Assembly (NCBI GenBank): GCA_002841885.1 | Contig: PHBE01000004.1 | Location: 205,740 to 269,739 of the forward strand | Origin: Deltaproteobacteria bacterium HGW-Deltaproteobacteria-18 | Lineage (GTDB): Bacteria > Desulfobacterota > Desulfovibrionia > Desulfovibrionales > Desulfomicrobiaceae | Direction: 5' to 3' | DNA: 64,000 nucleotides | Shown: in pieces, positions 47,266 to 56,207 of the stretch | Layout: every line of letters starts with the position of its first letter | How positions within the stretch are numbered: the stretch's first letter is position 1 | The notes under the pieces: model-generated | Databases searched by the model: none | The model's input: only the letters and a program-made list of their open reading frames with translations | Told to the model about the DNA's origin: nothing | Program-made: the position numbers and the translations under genes

Positions 47266-47321
47266 CTAACTCGCCACAGCATACGGCATCCGATCCGCGC
47301 TTGCACATCCCCAGGAGGCTC

Positions 47322-48752
47322 ATGAAACCCCTCTTCCAGACCAATCCGAACCAAAAGCCTCAAACCGGCCTGCCCTCAACGCCTCCGCTGGAGGCCCACT
47401 GGCACGAAATCGTAGATATCATGCAGGAAGGACTTCTGCTGGTGGACCCGGACGGCTCCATCAGGATGGTCAACCGGGCCCTGGAGGAGATCACCGGATA
47501 CAGCCGGGAAGAGCTCATCGGCGCCAACTGCTCCCTCTTCAAGTGCGACGCCTGCCGCCGGGTCCGCTCCGAAGCCCGCGAGGCCTGGTGCAAGCTTTTC
47601 GAACAGGGCATCTTTGTGCGCCGCAAGTGCAGCATCATGCGCAAGGACGGAATCTACGTGCCCATTCTCAAAACCGCCTCCATTCTGCGCGCCGAAGACG
47701 GCAGTGCGGTCGGTGCCGTGGAAACCATGACCGACCTCTCGGAGCTCGACCGCAAGGAAAACGAACTGCTGCAGCTCTCGCGCATGCTTGACGAAGAGAC
47801 CGTGTTTCACGGCATGGTCGGACATTCCCCGCAGATGCGCAGGGTTTTTCACCTGATCGAAAAAGCCGCCCAGAGCGACGCGCCTGTGTTCATCTGCGGC
47901 GAATCCGGCACGGGCAAGGAGCTGGTGGCCCGCGCCATTCACGATCTGGGACCCAGAAGCGACCAGCCGTATGTGCAGTTCAACTGCGCCGCCCTGAACG
48001 AGGCGCTCCTTGAGAGCGAACTCTTCGGGCACGTCAAGGGAGCGTTCACCGGGGCAATCAGGCATCGGCAGGGCCGCTTCGAGGCCGCCCATGGAGGCGA
48101 TATCTTTCTGGACGAAATCGGCGACCTGCCCATGCCGGTCCAGGTCAAGCTCCTGCGCGTGCTGGAGACCAAGACCTTCGAGCGGGTCGGAGACAACCGG
48201 CAGCTGTCCGTGGACGTGCGCATCATCACCGCCACCAACAAGGTTCTCCCGGAACTTATCTCCCATGGCCAGTTCCGCGAAGACCTCTTTTACCGCATCA
48301 ACGTCATCCCCGTGAACCTGCCGTCCCTGCGCGAACGCAAGGAAGACATCCCACTTCTGGCCGATTACTTCATCCACCGACTGCGCATGAAGAGCGACAA
48401 GGACATCAAAGGCTTAAGCCCCCAGACCCTGCACCTCTTCATGGATTATTCCTGGCCGGGCAACATACGCGAACTCAAAAGTGCCCTGGAGTACGCCTTT
48501 GTGCTGGCGGACCGCGGCCACATCGAACCCGAGCACCTGCCGCACAACATCGCGGCTCCCACTCCCGCAGTGGAAGAGCCGAAACCGACCGGCTCCAGCC
48601 AGGAGCCGCAGAAGCAACAACTCATCCAGGCCCTGCAGCAGGCCGGCGGCAACAAGTCCGAGGCGGCCAGAATACTTGGCATCAACCGCGTCACGGTGCT
48701 CAACCGCATGCGCAAATTCGGCATCCGCATGCCCACGGTCATCCAGTCCTGA
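47322..48752 (+). CDS. PAS-containing sigma-54-dependent activator
   Basis: 476 residues. An N-terminal PAS domain (about 30-140) carries an unusual cysteine cluster ([20 protein letters not shown], then WCKLF) that could bind heme, Fe-S or sense redox or sulfur. An AAA+ domain has Walker A GESGTGKE and the intact sigma-54 contact loop GAFTGA. A Fis-type HTH ([19 protein letters not shown]) ends the protein. It is divergently transcribed from the respiratory operon and is its likely regulator. ATG 47322 has CCAGGAGGCT upstream. Confidence 0.9.
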   Translation: MKPLFQTNPNQKPQTGLPSTPPLEAHWHEIVDIMQEGLLLVDPDGSIRMVNRALEEITGYSREELIGANCSLFKCDACRRVRSEAREAWCKLFEQGIFVRRKCSIMRKDGIYVPILKTASILRAEDGSAVGAVETMTDLSELDRKENELLQLSRMLDEETVFHGMVGHSPQMRRVFHLIEKAAQSDAPVFICGESGTGKELVARAIHDLGPRSDQPYVQFNCAALNEALLESELFGHVKGAFTGAIRHRQGRFEAAHGGDIFLDEIGDLPMPVQVKLLRVLETKTFERVGDNRQLSVDVRIITATNKVLPELISHGQFREDLFYRINVIPVNLPSLRERKEDIPLLADYFIHRLRMKSDKDIKGLSPQTLHLFMDYSWPGNIRELKSALEYAFVLADRGHIEPEHLPHNIAAPTPAVEEPKPTGSSQEPQKQQLIQALQQAGGNKSEAARILGINRVTVLNRMRKFGIRMPTVIQS

Positions 48753-48820
48753 AAGAATGGACAAAATTCTGCCCAAGGCAAGGAAGGGTTCTGCCGGCAA
48801 TTCCGGTCCCAAAAATCTCA

Positions 48821-48856
48821 AAGGCCGAAACTTGAACCCCAAGTTTCGGCCTTTTT
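48821..48856. terminator. Bidirectional terminator
   Basis: Stem GGCCGAAACTTG paired with CAAGTTTCGGCC, about 12 bp, with an A tract on the left and five T residues on the right. It serves both the sigma-54 activator (plus) and the convergent Hdr cluster (minus). Confidence 0.9.
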
Positions 48857-48909
48857 CTATCTTGATACGTCATCCAGAGACCTGAAATTACATCAAGAAA
48901 AATCTCGTC

Positions 48910-50229
48910 CTAGACTTCAATTTCAGGATGAAAAACGTTGATATCCTTCAGATCACCACCCAGATACGTCCGCTCGTTCGGCCCAAGGATGCCAAGAGAA
49001 AGACAGATCAGGGTCCACAGGTGCACCACGCCGTAATGCCCTTCGTAATGTTCGCTCAGTTCATGAATCTGGGCATGGCAGTTGTGGCAGGCGGCGATGC
49101 AGTAATCCGCTTTCGTGGCCTTTATCTGCCCGTCCTTGGTCTGCCCGTAGGCCAGACGCTGATCCTTGAAGCCCGACTGCAGGAAACCTCCGCCTCCGCC
49201 GCAGCAGTAATTGTTGGAGCGGTTCGGCTGCATGTCGATGAAGTTCGCCTCGCCGACGATTGATTTCACGACAAAACGCAGGTCGTCGGCGATGGCGTCA
49301 CCGTAACTTTTTCTCACGATCTGACACGGATCCTGGACGGTGAATGTGATCCCCAGGTCCCTGTTCCAGTCGGAGTTGACTTTGAGCTTTCCCTCGCGAA
49401 TCCATTTCGCATAATATTCATAGATGTTTTTGACTTCGAAACGATGCTCGATACCAAATTTTTCCAGTCCGGCCCGGACTGAATATGTGACGTGCCCTCA
49501 CTCCGTGTTGAGAAAGACCTTGCACCCAAGCTCGCCGGCCTTGTCCGCCGACTGCCGCGTCAGGCGCTCCCAGCTCTGGTTGTCCGCCAGAAACATGCAG
49601 TAGTTCTCACCGGCCCAGCCCTTCGATCCGTAGGTCCAGTCGGCACCGACCAGATGCAGGATCTTCCACAGGGGCAGGAGTTCGTCGGGCTCCGTCACTG
49701 GCTCGCGGGAATTCTGATTGAGGAAGAATTCCGCGCCTTTCTTGTCGATGGGGGCCTCCATGTCCGCGAATTCGGGCTGCGCCTCCCGGCATTCCGTCAG
49801 GATGTCATCGACCACAAAGGCGAAATCATCCGGGACGGTGCCCATGGCGCTACCGCTTCCGTTTTTGAGCGCCATGTCGCAGGAACCCATGATGCCTTTG
49901 GGACGGGAGTCCCTGGGCCAAGCAGCCCTTGCCTCGTAGACCAGGCGGGGAATGTCGATCTTCATGGGGCAGGCGTAAATGCAGCGCTGGCACATGGTGC
50001 ACATCCACACCCACGGCGTGGACAGAATCTCCTCATCCATGCCGAGCGCCGCCATGCGCAAGAATTTACGCGGGTCCATGCCTTCCAGGCCGGAAGCCGG
50101 GCATCCGGATGAACATGCCCCGCAGGTCAGACACATGTTCAGGTTTCCCCCTTCGGGCAGGATTTTCCGGACTGTTTCCATGAAGGAACTTTTCCCGCGA
50201 CCAAGCTCGATTATCTTTCCGTTCAGCAT
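48910..50229 (-). CDS. HdrD-like Fe-S oxidoreductase with in-frame UGA (candidate Sec244)
   Basis: ATG 50229 gives two 4Fe-4S motifs (CLTCGACSSGCP and CTMCQRCIYACP), then a CCG-type domain. The frame meets TGA at 49498-49500 in VFLNTE-TGA-GHVTYSV and continues in the same frame through VQDPCQIVRKS, NYCCGGGGGF and CHNCHAQIHEL to a stop at 48910, giving 439 residues. Homologues of this family read NTECGH at the TGA position, so selenocysteine replaces a cluster or active-site Cys. Sec-containing Fe-S oxidoreductases are known in deltaproteobacteria. A perfect stem-loop 16 nt after the UGA supports decoding. It is the last gene of the Hdr cluster. Confidence 0.85.
49465..49481 (-). promoter_or_regulatory. 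SECIS stem-loop for HdrD-like UGA
   Basis: On the minus strand a perfect 7-bp stem CAGTCCG/CGGACTG encloses GGC (or 6 bp enclosing GGGCC). The stem begins 16 nt after the UGA and the apical loop is about 23 nt away, inside the 16-37 nt window and with the G in the loop expected for bacterial SECIS elements. Confidence 0.75.
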
Positions 50230-50322
50230 CCCGGTATCCCCCGAAATGAATGGTTTCCCAAGCGGCCAAGGCGGACGTGACGAGAGCCGGTCATATCCGG
50301 CCATCCCCGCGCCCGCGAACAG

Positions 50323-51237
50323 CTACACCGTGGCCGCGACTTCAACGACCTGCCCGGTCTGATCGTACATCAGCCCGCAGCGCAGATCGAAGTGACGGTT
50401 GACGCTCATGGTCGGACAGGGCGCATTGACCGAGACCTGAACCACCGTAGAGCCGAGGAAAGCCTCTTCCGGATCGTCGGCCTTGGAGTGATGGGCCATG
50501 ATGATCAGGTCCGCGCCGATCTGCGTGCCCATGTTCAGGATTTCCATGGCAGGCCGGCCAAAGCACCCCGCGTAGACGCAGTTGTCGATGCCCTGGAGGC
50601 GGTCGCCGTATTCGGCCTCAAGCCTGGCTTCGATATCGGCTCGGCCCTGCGGCGAATCCGTGGAAGTTTCGCTGACATTCATGAGCGTGAGCTTGGCCTT
50701 GTACTGCCGCACCATCTGGCCGCCGTAGCTGACGGCGCACTCGGACTGATCGGAGAAATCCGTGGCTACCAGGATATTGGCAAAAGCCGGGTCCTTGCAC
50801 TCCACGGCGCGGTGCACGATCATGACCGGGCAGCGCGCCTTCTGGCTGACCCGCTCCAGGGTGCTGCCGGCCATGCCCCACATCTGGGCCCGCTTTTCCT
50901 CGTATTCCCTGGTATGCGGCCCCATGACCACCAGGTCCGTGTCCTTCTTGCGCGCCAGGCGCAGGAGCTCATTATGCGGGATTCCGGCCACGACCTGCAC
51001 CTTGGCGTTCGGCAGATCCGCCAGCAAGTTGGCGTACATCTCACGGATGCGGGCTTCCAGCCGATCCGTCTCGCCAGAGGCCTCCAGGGTCTCGATGGAA
51101 CCCCAGCCCTGCTCCATGCCGGCCACGTGGACCAGATAGAGGTTGGATTCGAACTTCTTGGCAAAACCCACTGCGGATTCAACTGCGCATGCATCCACGC
51201 CGCTGGGCGTCACGCCTACGATGATGTCCTTGAACAT
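50323..51237 (-). CDS. Tandem universal stress protein
   Basis: 304 residues made of two UspA domains (1-145 and 155-300). The first opens KDIIVGVTPSGVDACAVESA and ends MAGSTLERVSQKARCPVMIV, with an altered ATP-loop. The second opens NILVATDFSDQSECAVSYGG and has a GSTVVQVSVNAPCPTMSV end. It sits between HdrB and the HdrD-like gene on the same strand with gaps of 22 and 93 nt, so it is part of the cluster. A role in nucleotide-dependent control of the Hdr complex is possible but speculative. Confidence 0.88.
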   Translation of the reverse strand: MFKDIIVGVTPSGVDACAVESAVGFAKKFESNLYLVHVAGMEQGWGSIETLEASGETDRLEARIREMYANLLADLPNAKVQVVAGIPHNELLRLARKKDTDLVVMGPHTREYEEKRAQMWGMAGSTLERVSQKARCPVMIVHRAVECKDPAFANILVATDFSDQSECAVSYGGQMVRQYKAKLTLMNVSETSTDSPQGRADIEARLEAEYGDRLQGIDNCVYAGCFGRPAMEILNMGTQIGADLIIMAHHSKADDPEEAFLGSTVVQVSVNAPCPTMSVNRHFDLRCGLMYDQTGQVVEVAATV

Positions 51238-51259
51238 AACTACCCCCTTTGTTTTGTAA

Positions 51260-52177
51260 TCAGGCTTCGCGGGCCACCGTCTCGTCGCCTTCGCCTGGCG
51301 CTTCGTGCCGCCAGGCCCGGGATCTGATCCCGGCGCGCATGCTCCCGTCCATGCTCATGTTCTTGTCCAGCAGCACGGATGCCTCTTCCAGCCCAAGCGC
51401 CAGGCCCATGAGCTGTGTCAGGTACAGTACCGGCACCTGGTGCCCCCCGGCCGCCGAGTCGTGCTGGTACGCTTCCAGGTTCATCTGGCAGAGCGGACAG
51501 ACCGTGGCCACGGCGTCGGAACCTTCGGCGGCCTCCAGGATGGCGGCCACGGAGTGCATGGCCACCTCCGGATGCGTGACCATGAGGGAAGCGCCGCAGC
51601 ATCTATTGCCCATGTCCCATGGCAGCGGCCTGACACCAAGAACCGAGAGCACGTTGTCCATGCTCACGGGATGCCGCGGATCATCGAAGACCTCGTAGGG
51701 GCGCAGAATCTGGCAGCCGTAATACGGAGCCACACGCATGCCCCCCATGTCGGTGACGACCTTCTCTTTTACAGCATCGAGCCCTATGTCGTTGGTCAGT
51801 ACGTCCAGAATGTGCCGAACCCCGACGGTGCCCCGGTAATTCAAACCGGACGCTCCGAGAGCCTCGTTGACCCGCGCATGCAGGCCCTTGTTGCCGACGA
51901 CCTCGCGGTTGACCTTCAGAAGATTGAGATAGCAGGCGCTGCACGGGGCGAGCACGTCGAGGCCGGGCAGCTCCTTTTCGGCCAGGGCGAGATTGCGGGC
52001 CGGAAGAGCGTAGTTCATGAGTGCGCTGACCGGTTCGGCCGCGCTGGCCCCGCAACAGGTCCAGTCCGGTATGTCGATGAGCTCCACCCCGAGCGCGGCC
52101 ATGACGGCCCGCACGGACACATCGAACTCCTGGGCGCTTTCCTGCAGCGAGCAGCCTGGATAGTAGGCGTATTTCAT
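51260..52177 (-). CDS. hdrB: Heterodisulfide reductase subunit B-like protein
   Basis: 305 residues with two CCG domains. The first has YYPGCSLQESAQEFDVS with WTCCGASAAEP, then APCSACYLNL. The second has YYGCQILRPYE, NRCCGASLMV and CPLCQMNL. These coordinate the noncubane clusters that reduce disulfides in methanogen HdrB. The natural disulfide partner in sulfate reducers is unsettled (DsrC is one candidate). ATG 52177 overlaps the HdrC stop codon by four bases. Confidence 0.92.
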   Translation of the reverse strand: MKYAYYPGCSLQESAQEFDVSVRAVMAALGVELIDIPDWTCCGASAAEPVSALMNYALPARNLALAEKELPGLDVLAPCSACYLNLLKVNREVVGNKGLHARVNEALGASGLNYRGTVGVRHILDVLTNDIGLDAVKEKVVTDMGGMRVAPYYGCQILRPYEVFDDPRHPVSMDNVLSVLGVRPLPWDMGNRCCGASLMVTHPEVAMHSVAAILEAAEGSDAVATVCPLCQMNLEAYQHDSAAGGHQVPVLYLTQLMGLALGLEEASVLLDKNMSMDGSMRAGIRSRAWRHEAPGEGDETVAREA

Positions 52178-52740
52178 GCTTCCTCCTCCATCTCGCGCAC
52201 CTTGGCGAAGAGATCCCTGAGCCGCCCTTTCTGGGCCGTGCTTGGCACATGCAGCTTGCCGGCCCGCATCATGCGCACGCCCAGAGGCAGGTAGTGCAGC
52301 GGCAGCAGCGGATCACGGCTTTTCAGAAAATATCCGGGCATGAGACTCGTCTCCTGCACGCGCCCGTACTTCTCCACGTTTTCCATGAACGCGTCGTAGA
52401 ATGCGCTGTTTTTCCGGATTTTCCACGTCCCCCGCTCCCGGGCCAGCCGCTTCAGCGCGCCCATTGCCCGCGTGAGCTTCAGTCCGCGCGGACAACGCAG
52501 GGTGCACATGTAGCAGGAAGAGCACATCCAGAACGTTCTGCTCTCAAGAATCCGGTCCAGCATGCCGAACTGCACCATGCGCCACATCTGCCGAGGCGTT
52601 ACGTCCATGGCGAAGCCGTTGGGGCATGACGCGGTGCATGTTCCGCACTGCATGCAGGCTCCGATCTCGCCGCGCAGTTCTTCGAGAATCTCCCGGGTCA
52701 CGGGATCCGGGATCCACGCCTGTGCTTGCGTCTGGTTCAT
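52174..52740 (-). CDS. hdrC: Heterodisulfide reductase subunit C-like protein
   Basis: 188 residues with two 4Fe-4S motifs, CMQCGTCTASCP and CSSCYMCTLRCP, in an otherwise helical protein. HdrC relays electrons from HdrA to HdrB. The C-terminal 100 residues are basic and lack further cysteines. It starts 19 nt after the giant HdrA-like gene and overlaps hdrB. Confidence 0.92.
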   Translation of the reverse strand: MNQTQAQAWIPDPVTREILEELRGEIGACMQCGTCTASCPNGFAMDVTPRQMWRMVQFGMLDRILESRTFWMCSSCYMCTLRCPRGLKLTRAMGALKRLARERGTWKIRKNSAFYDAFMENVEKYGRVQETSLMPGYFLKSRDPLLPLHYLPLGVRMMRAGKLHVPSTAQKGRLRDLFAKVREMEEEA

Positions 52741-52759
52741 GTTTCACCTTCCCTCGGCC

Positions 52760-55700
52760 CTAGGCCAATTGTTCCAGGGCGGCGTCAATGACCGCCATCA
52801 TCGGTCCGTCATGAAAGCCCTTGATCACCGTCGCGCTGTTGGGACAGACCGCCGCGCAAGCTCCGCAGCCCTGACAGAGCATCTCGTCGACCAGGATGAG
52901 CTCGTTCTCCAGATCCACGGTGCGCGCCCCGTAGGGGCAGGCCGCCACGCAAGCCTGGCAGAGAGAGCACAGGGACGGCCGCACCGTTGCCACCAGGGTC
53001 TCCCGGGCCACCTTGCCCGCTGAGAGGATGCGTAGTGACTGCTGGGCCGCCGCCTTGGCCGAAGCCACGGTCTCGGCCATGCGTCGGGGCGAATGGGCCA
53101 GCCCGCACATGTAGACTCCCTGCTTCAGGAAATCCACGGGCCGCCACTTGCTGTCGGCCTCCTGGAAGAATCCGTTGCGGTCGGTCTTGACCCCGAAGAT
53201 CTCCACCAGATCATCCACATCGGTTGGTTCAACCCCGCTCGACAGGGACAGTATGTCCGCATGCACCTTTATTTCATTGCCGAGAATCGGGTCCAGGGCG
53301 GTGATAACGGGCTTGCCCTCGACAAAGGACACCTTGGGCGGATGGTCGAGATCGTAGCGGATGAAGATCACGCCTGCCTTGCGGGCCTGGGTGTAATAGG
53401 TCTCAAGAAAGCCCTGGGCCATGATGTCGCGGTAAAAGACGTAGATGGGCAGGTCAGGATTGCGCTCCTTCATGGTCAGCACGTTCTTGAGCATCTCCGG
53501 GCAGCAGATGCGGCTGCAGTAGTTGCGCTCGCCTTCCTTGCGGGACCGCCAGCACTGGATCATGGCCACCGCGCCAAGGCTGCCCACGTCGAGCGCGCCC
53601 GTGGCCAGTTTCTCCTCAAGGCCGAAATGGGTCATGACGGTCCTGTGCACGCAGAATCCGCTCTCGTAGATCTTGGCCTCATGCCCGCCGGTGGCCAGAA
53701 TGGTCACGCCGTGTTCCAGCGGGAAGATGCCGCTGTCGCCGCTTATGGCGGAGCGGAAGCGCCCGGCGCTGCCCCGGGACAGGACCACGCGCGCATCCTT
53801 GAAGACTTTGATGCGCGGATGCTTTTCCACCTGGGCGACGAGATCCTCCATGTATTTGCGCGGGTCCGTGCCATCGAGCTGGGTGTGCAGGCGCATGGCC
53901 ATGCCGCCGAGTTCCTCTTCGGCCTCCACCAGACAGACACCAAAACCCTGGTCGGCGATGGCCATGGACGCGGTCAGGCCGGCCAGACCTCCGCCCACCA
54001 CCAGTGCCGAGCGCGACACGTCCATGAGCACGTCCGGGGGCGCCGGATCGACACCCTGCAGCTTGGCCACGGCCATGGACATGTTCGAGAATATCTCGCG
54101 TGCCACGTCCACGGCGTCACGCCCGTTGAAGGTCGGGGTGTGCACGTCGACCACATCCATGAGCGCCGGATTGAGCCCCACGGTGCGGGCCATCTCTTTC
54201 AAGCGCGGAATGTAGGCGTAGGGCATGCAGGCCCCTATGAGGATGCGGTTGGGCTTCTTCTGCCTGACTGTCTCAAGGATCTGTTTCCAGCCGGCTTCGG
54301 TACAGGCCTGGAACACGGGCAGCACGGTGCCGACCGAATGGACCCGGCCCACGGTGCGGGCCAGCTCGTCCAGGTTCACCGCCTTGCCCAGGGTCGGGCA
54401 GGAGGTGCACATGGCCACCAGGGTGCGGACCGGCTCACGGGAAACATCGGGATATTCGGGTTCGGGCGGCGCGGGAGTCGGCCCCAGGACGTCGTAGATC
54501 TTGATCATGCGCGCGGCGGCTTCGGATGCCGCTCCTGCCTGCATGACGGACTCGGAGATGTCCCGCGGCTCGCCAAACGAACCGGCTGCGAACACGCCGA
54601 CCCGGCTGGTCCGCTCCGGAGCGTAGGGCTGGGTCTTGCAAAAGCCCCAATCGTTGGTCTCGATGCCCACCGTGGCGGCAAACTTGTCCATGCCCTTCGG
54701 GGGCCTCGCGCCCACGGCCAGGACGACCATGTCGAACTCCTGCGAACTGCGCGTGCCGTCGTCGTTCAACGATTCAAGCACCACCCCGCCGCCCTCGGCG
54801 GCAGGCAGTACGGAGTGCGGCCGGTTGCGCACGAAATGCACGCCCTGCTCCACTGCCCGCAGACGGTAATCGTCCCAGCCTTTGCCGAAGGTGCGCATGT
54901 CCATGTAAAAAATGGTGGCATCAACCTCCCCATTGGTGACCTTCTTGGCCAGCATGGCCTCCTTCATGGAGAACATGCAGCAGACCGAGGAGCAGTAGTC
55001 GGCGTTCTTGCCCACATCGCGCGAGCCCACGCACTGAATCCAGGCGATCTTTTGCACCGGCTTGCCGTCGCCCGGCCGCGTCAACTTGCCGCCCGTGGGT
55101 CCGGTGCCGCTCAGCAGGCGCTCGAACTCCACGGCGGTGAGCACGGCCGGATGGCCGTATCCCCAGATATCGCGCCCGCCATTCGGGTCCATTTCGGGAT
55201 TGTAGCAGTCGAAGCCTCCGGCCAGGATCACTGCGCTGACCTGCAATTCCACGGAGGTGTCGGACATGATGCGCATGTAGTGCTTGTCCAGCCATGGCAC
55301 GAACTTCTTGGACGAGAGCGGCTTCATGAAGAGATCCCGCGCCCCGCGCCGCACCATCTCGGCTCCCGCCTTTTCCTGTCCGGCATCGGCAAGGACGGCC
55401 ACGGGCATGCCGGGGCTGAGCTCCTGGGAACGGGCCATGACGCGCTGGGCGTCCACGCCCTGAAGGTTGAGACCCACGAGCATGAAATTGATCGGCGCTC
55501 CGGACTCGAGCAGATCCAGGGCCGCCTGGCCGCCAGCCGCCTCGAAGACCGGAAACTTCAGATGTTCGAGGCTCTCCCGCACCTCAAGGCGGGTCTGTTC
55601 GTCCTCGTCCGCGATCAGGATGCCGAACCGCGCACGCTCTTCGAACTTGAGATCTATGGCCCCTGTCGGGCAGACTTCGTGGCATTTCCAGCAGCGGATG

Positions 55701-56191
55701 CAGTTGTCCAGGTCCAGGACATAATGGTTGGGAATGGCGTGGGGCACGGGCAGATAGACAGTTGAACGCTGGGTCAGTCCGGCATTGAATTCGCTCGGGA
55801 CCTTGACCGGACAGACTTCGGAACATTTCCCGCAGCTGACGCACTTGTGCGGATCGACCAACGGGGAGCGGCGGCTCAGCCTGACGAAGAACTTGCCGGG
55901 CTCTCCCTCCAGGGACGCAAGCTCCGTGGAGAGCATGAGATCTATGTTTTCATGAAACATGCCCTTGCGCAGACAGAACTGGCTGGAGGCATCCCGGCTC
56001 ATGAGCGGAAGCATGCGGCACATGCCGCAGTGGTCCGATGGAAACTGGTAATCCAGCTGACTCAGGATGCCGCCATGACTGGGGCGTTTGTCGATCAGGG
56101 CCACCTTGTGCCCGGTCACGGCCAGATCAAGGGCCGCCCGGATTCCGGCGATGCCTGCGCCCACCACCAACGCGCCGTATTGCTTCCTCAT
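52760..56191 (-). CDS. Giant double HdrA-like flavoprotein with embedded receiver-like domain
   Basis: 1143 residues. A FAD-binding HdrA half opens ALVVGAGIAGIRAALDLA. Two 4Fe-4S motifs lie near 117-127 (CVSCGKCSEVCP) and 164-174 (CIRCWKCHEVCP). A CheY-like receiver follows at about 188-305 (ILIADEDEQ; acidic trio kept, phospho-Asp position is Gly240, Lys290 kept), then the rest of the first FAD domain. From about 590 a second HdrA unit begins with the HdrA N-terminal domain, a new FAD motif (ALVVGGGLAGLTASMAIADQ) and two C-terminal clusters (CSLCQACVAACP, CQGCGACAAVCP). Canonical HdrA is about 650 residues. It may hold two flavins for bifurcation. Confidence 0.88.
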   Translation of the reverse strand: MRKQYGALVVGAGIAGIRAALDLAVTGHKVALIDKRPSHGGILSQLDYQFPSDHCGMCRMLPLMSRDASSQFCLRKGMFHENIDLMLSTELASLEGEPGKFFVRLSRRSPLVDPHKCVSCGKCSEVCPVKVPSEFNAGLTQRSTVYLPVPHAIPNHYVLDLDNCIRCWKCHEVCPTGAIDLKFEERARFGILIADEDEQTRLEVRESLEHLKFPVFEAAGGQAALDLLESGAPINFMLVGLNLQGVDAQRVMARSQELSPGMPVAVLADAGQEKAGAEMVRRGARDLFMKPLSSKKFVPWLDKHYMRIMSDTSVELQVSAVILAGGFDCYNPEMDPNGGRDIWGYGHPAVLTAVEFERLLSGTGPTGGKLTRPGDGKPVQKIAWIQCVGSRDVGKNADYCSSVCCMFSMKEAMLAKKVTNGEVDATIFYMDMRTFGKGWDDYRLRAVEQGVHFVRNRPHSVLPAAEGGGVVLESLNDDGTRSSQEFDMVVLAVGARPPKGMDKFAATVGIETNDWGFCKTQPYAPERTSRVGVFAAGSFGEPRDISESVMQAGAASEAAARMIKIYDVLGPTPAPPEPEYPDVSREPVRTLVAMCTSCPTLGKAVNLDELARTVGRVHSVGTVLPVFQACTEAGWKQILETVRQKKPNRILIGACMPYAYIPRLKEMARTVGLNPALMDVVDVHTPTFNGRDAVDVAREIFSNMSMAVAKLQGVDPAPPDVLMDVSRSALVVGGGLAGLTASMAIADQGFGVCLVEAEEELGGMAMRLHTQLDGTDPRKYMEDLVAQVEKHPRIKVFKDARVVLSRGSAGRFRSAISGDSGIFPLEHGVTILATGGHEAKIYESGFCVHRTVMTHFGLEEKLATGALDVGSLGAVAMIQCWRSRKEGERNYCSRICCPEMLKNVLTMKERNPDLPIYVFYRDIMAQGFLETYYTQARKAGVIFIRYDLDHPPKVSFVEGKPVITALDPILGNEIKVHADILSLSSGVEPTDVDDLVEIFGVKTDRNGFFQEADSKWRPVDFLKQGVYMCGLAHSPRRMAETVASAKAAAQQSLRILSAGKVARETLVATVRPSLCSLCQACVAACPYGARTVDLENELILVDEMLCQGCGACAAVCPNSATVIKGFHDGPMMAVIDAALEQLA

Positions 56192-56207
56192 TGCCTCCTC
56201 CTCGGAT

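Noticed and set aside
47056..47321. Sigma-54 promoter for the cytochrome c operon
   Set aside because: The GG and GC dinucleotides at the required spacing were not found on the minus strand despite the divergent sigma-54 activator. A weak or degenerate site cannot be excluded.
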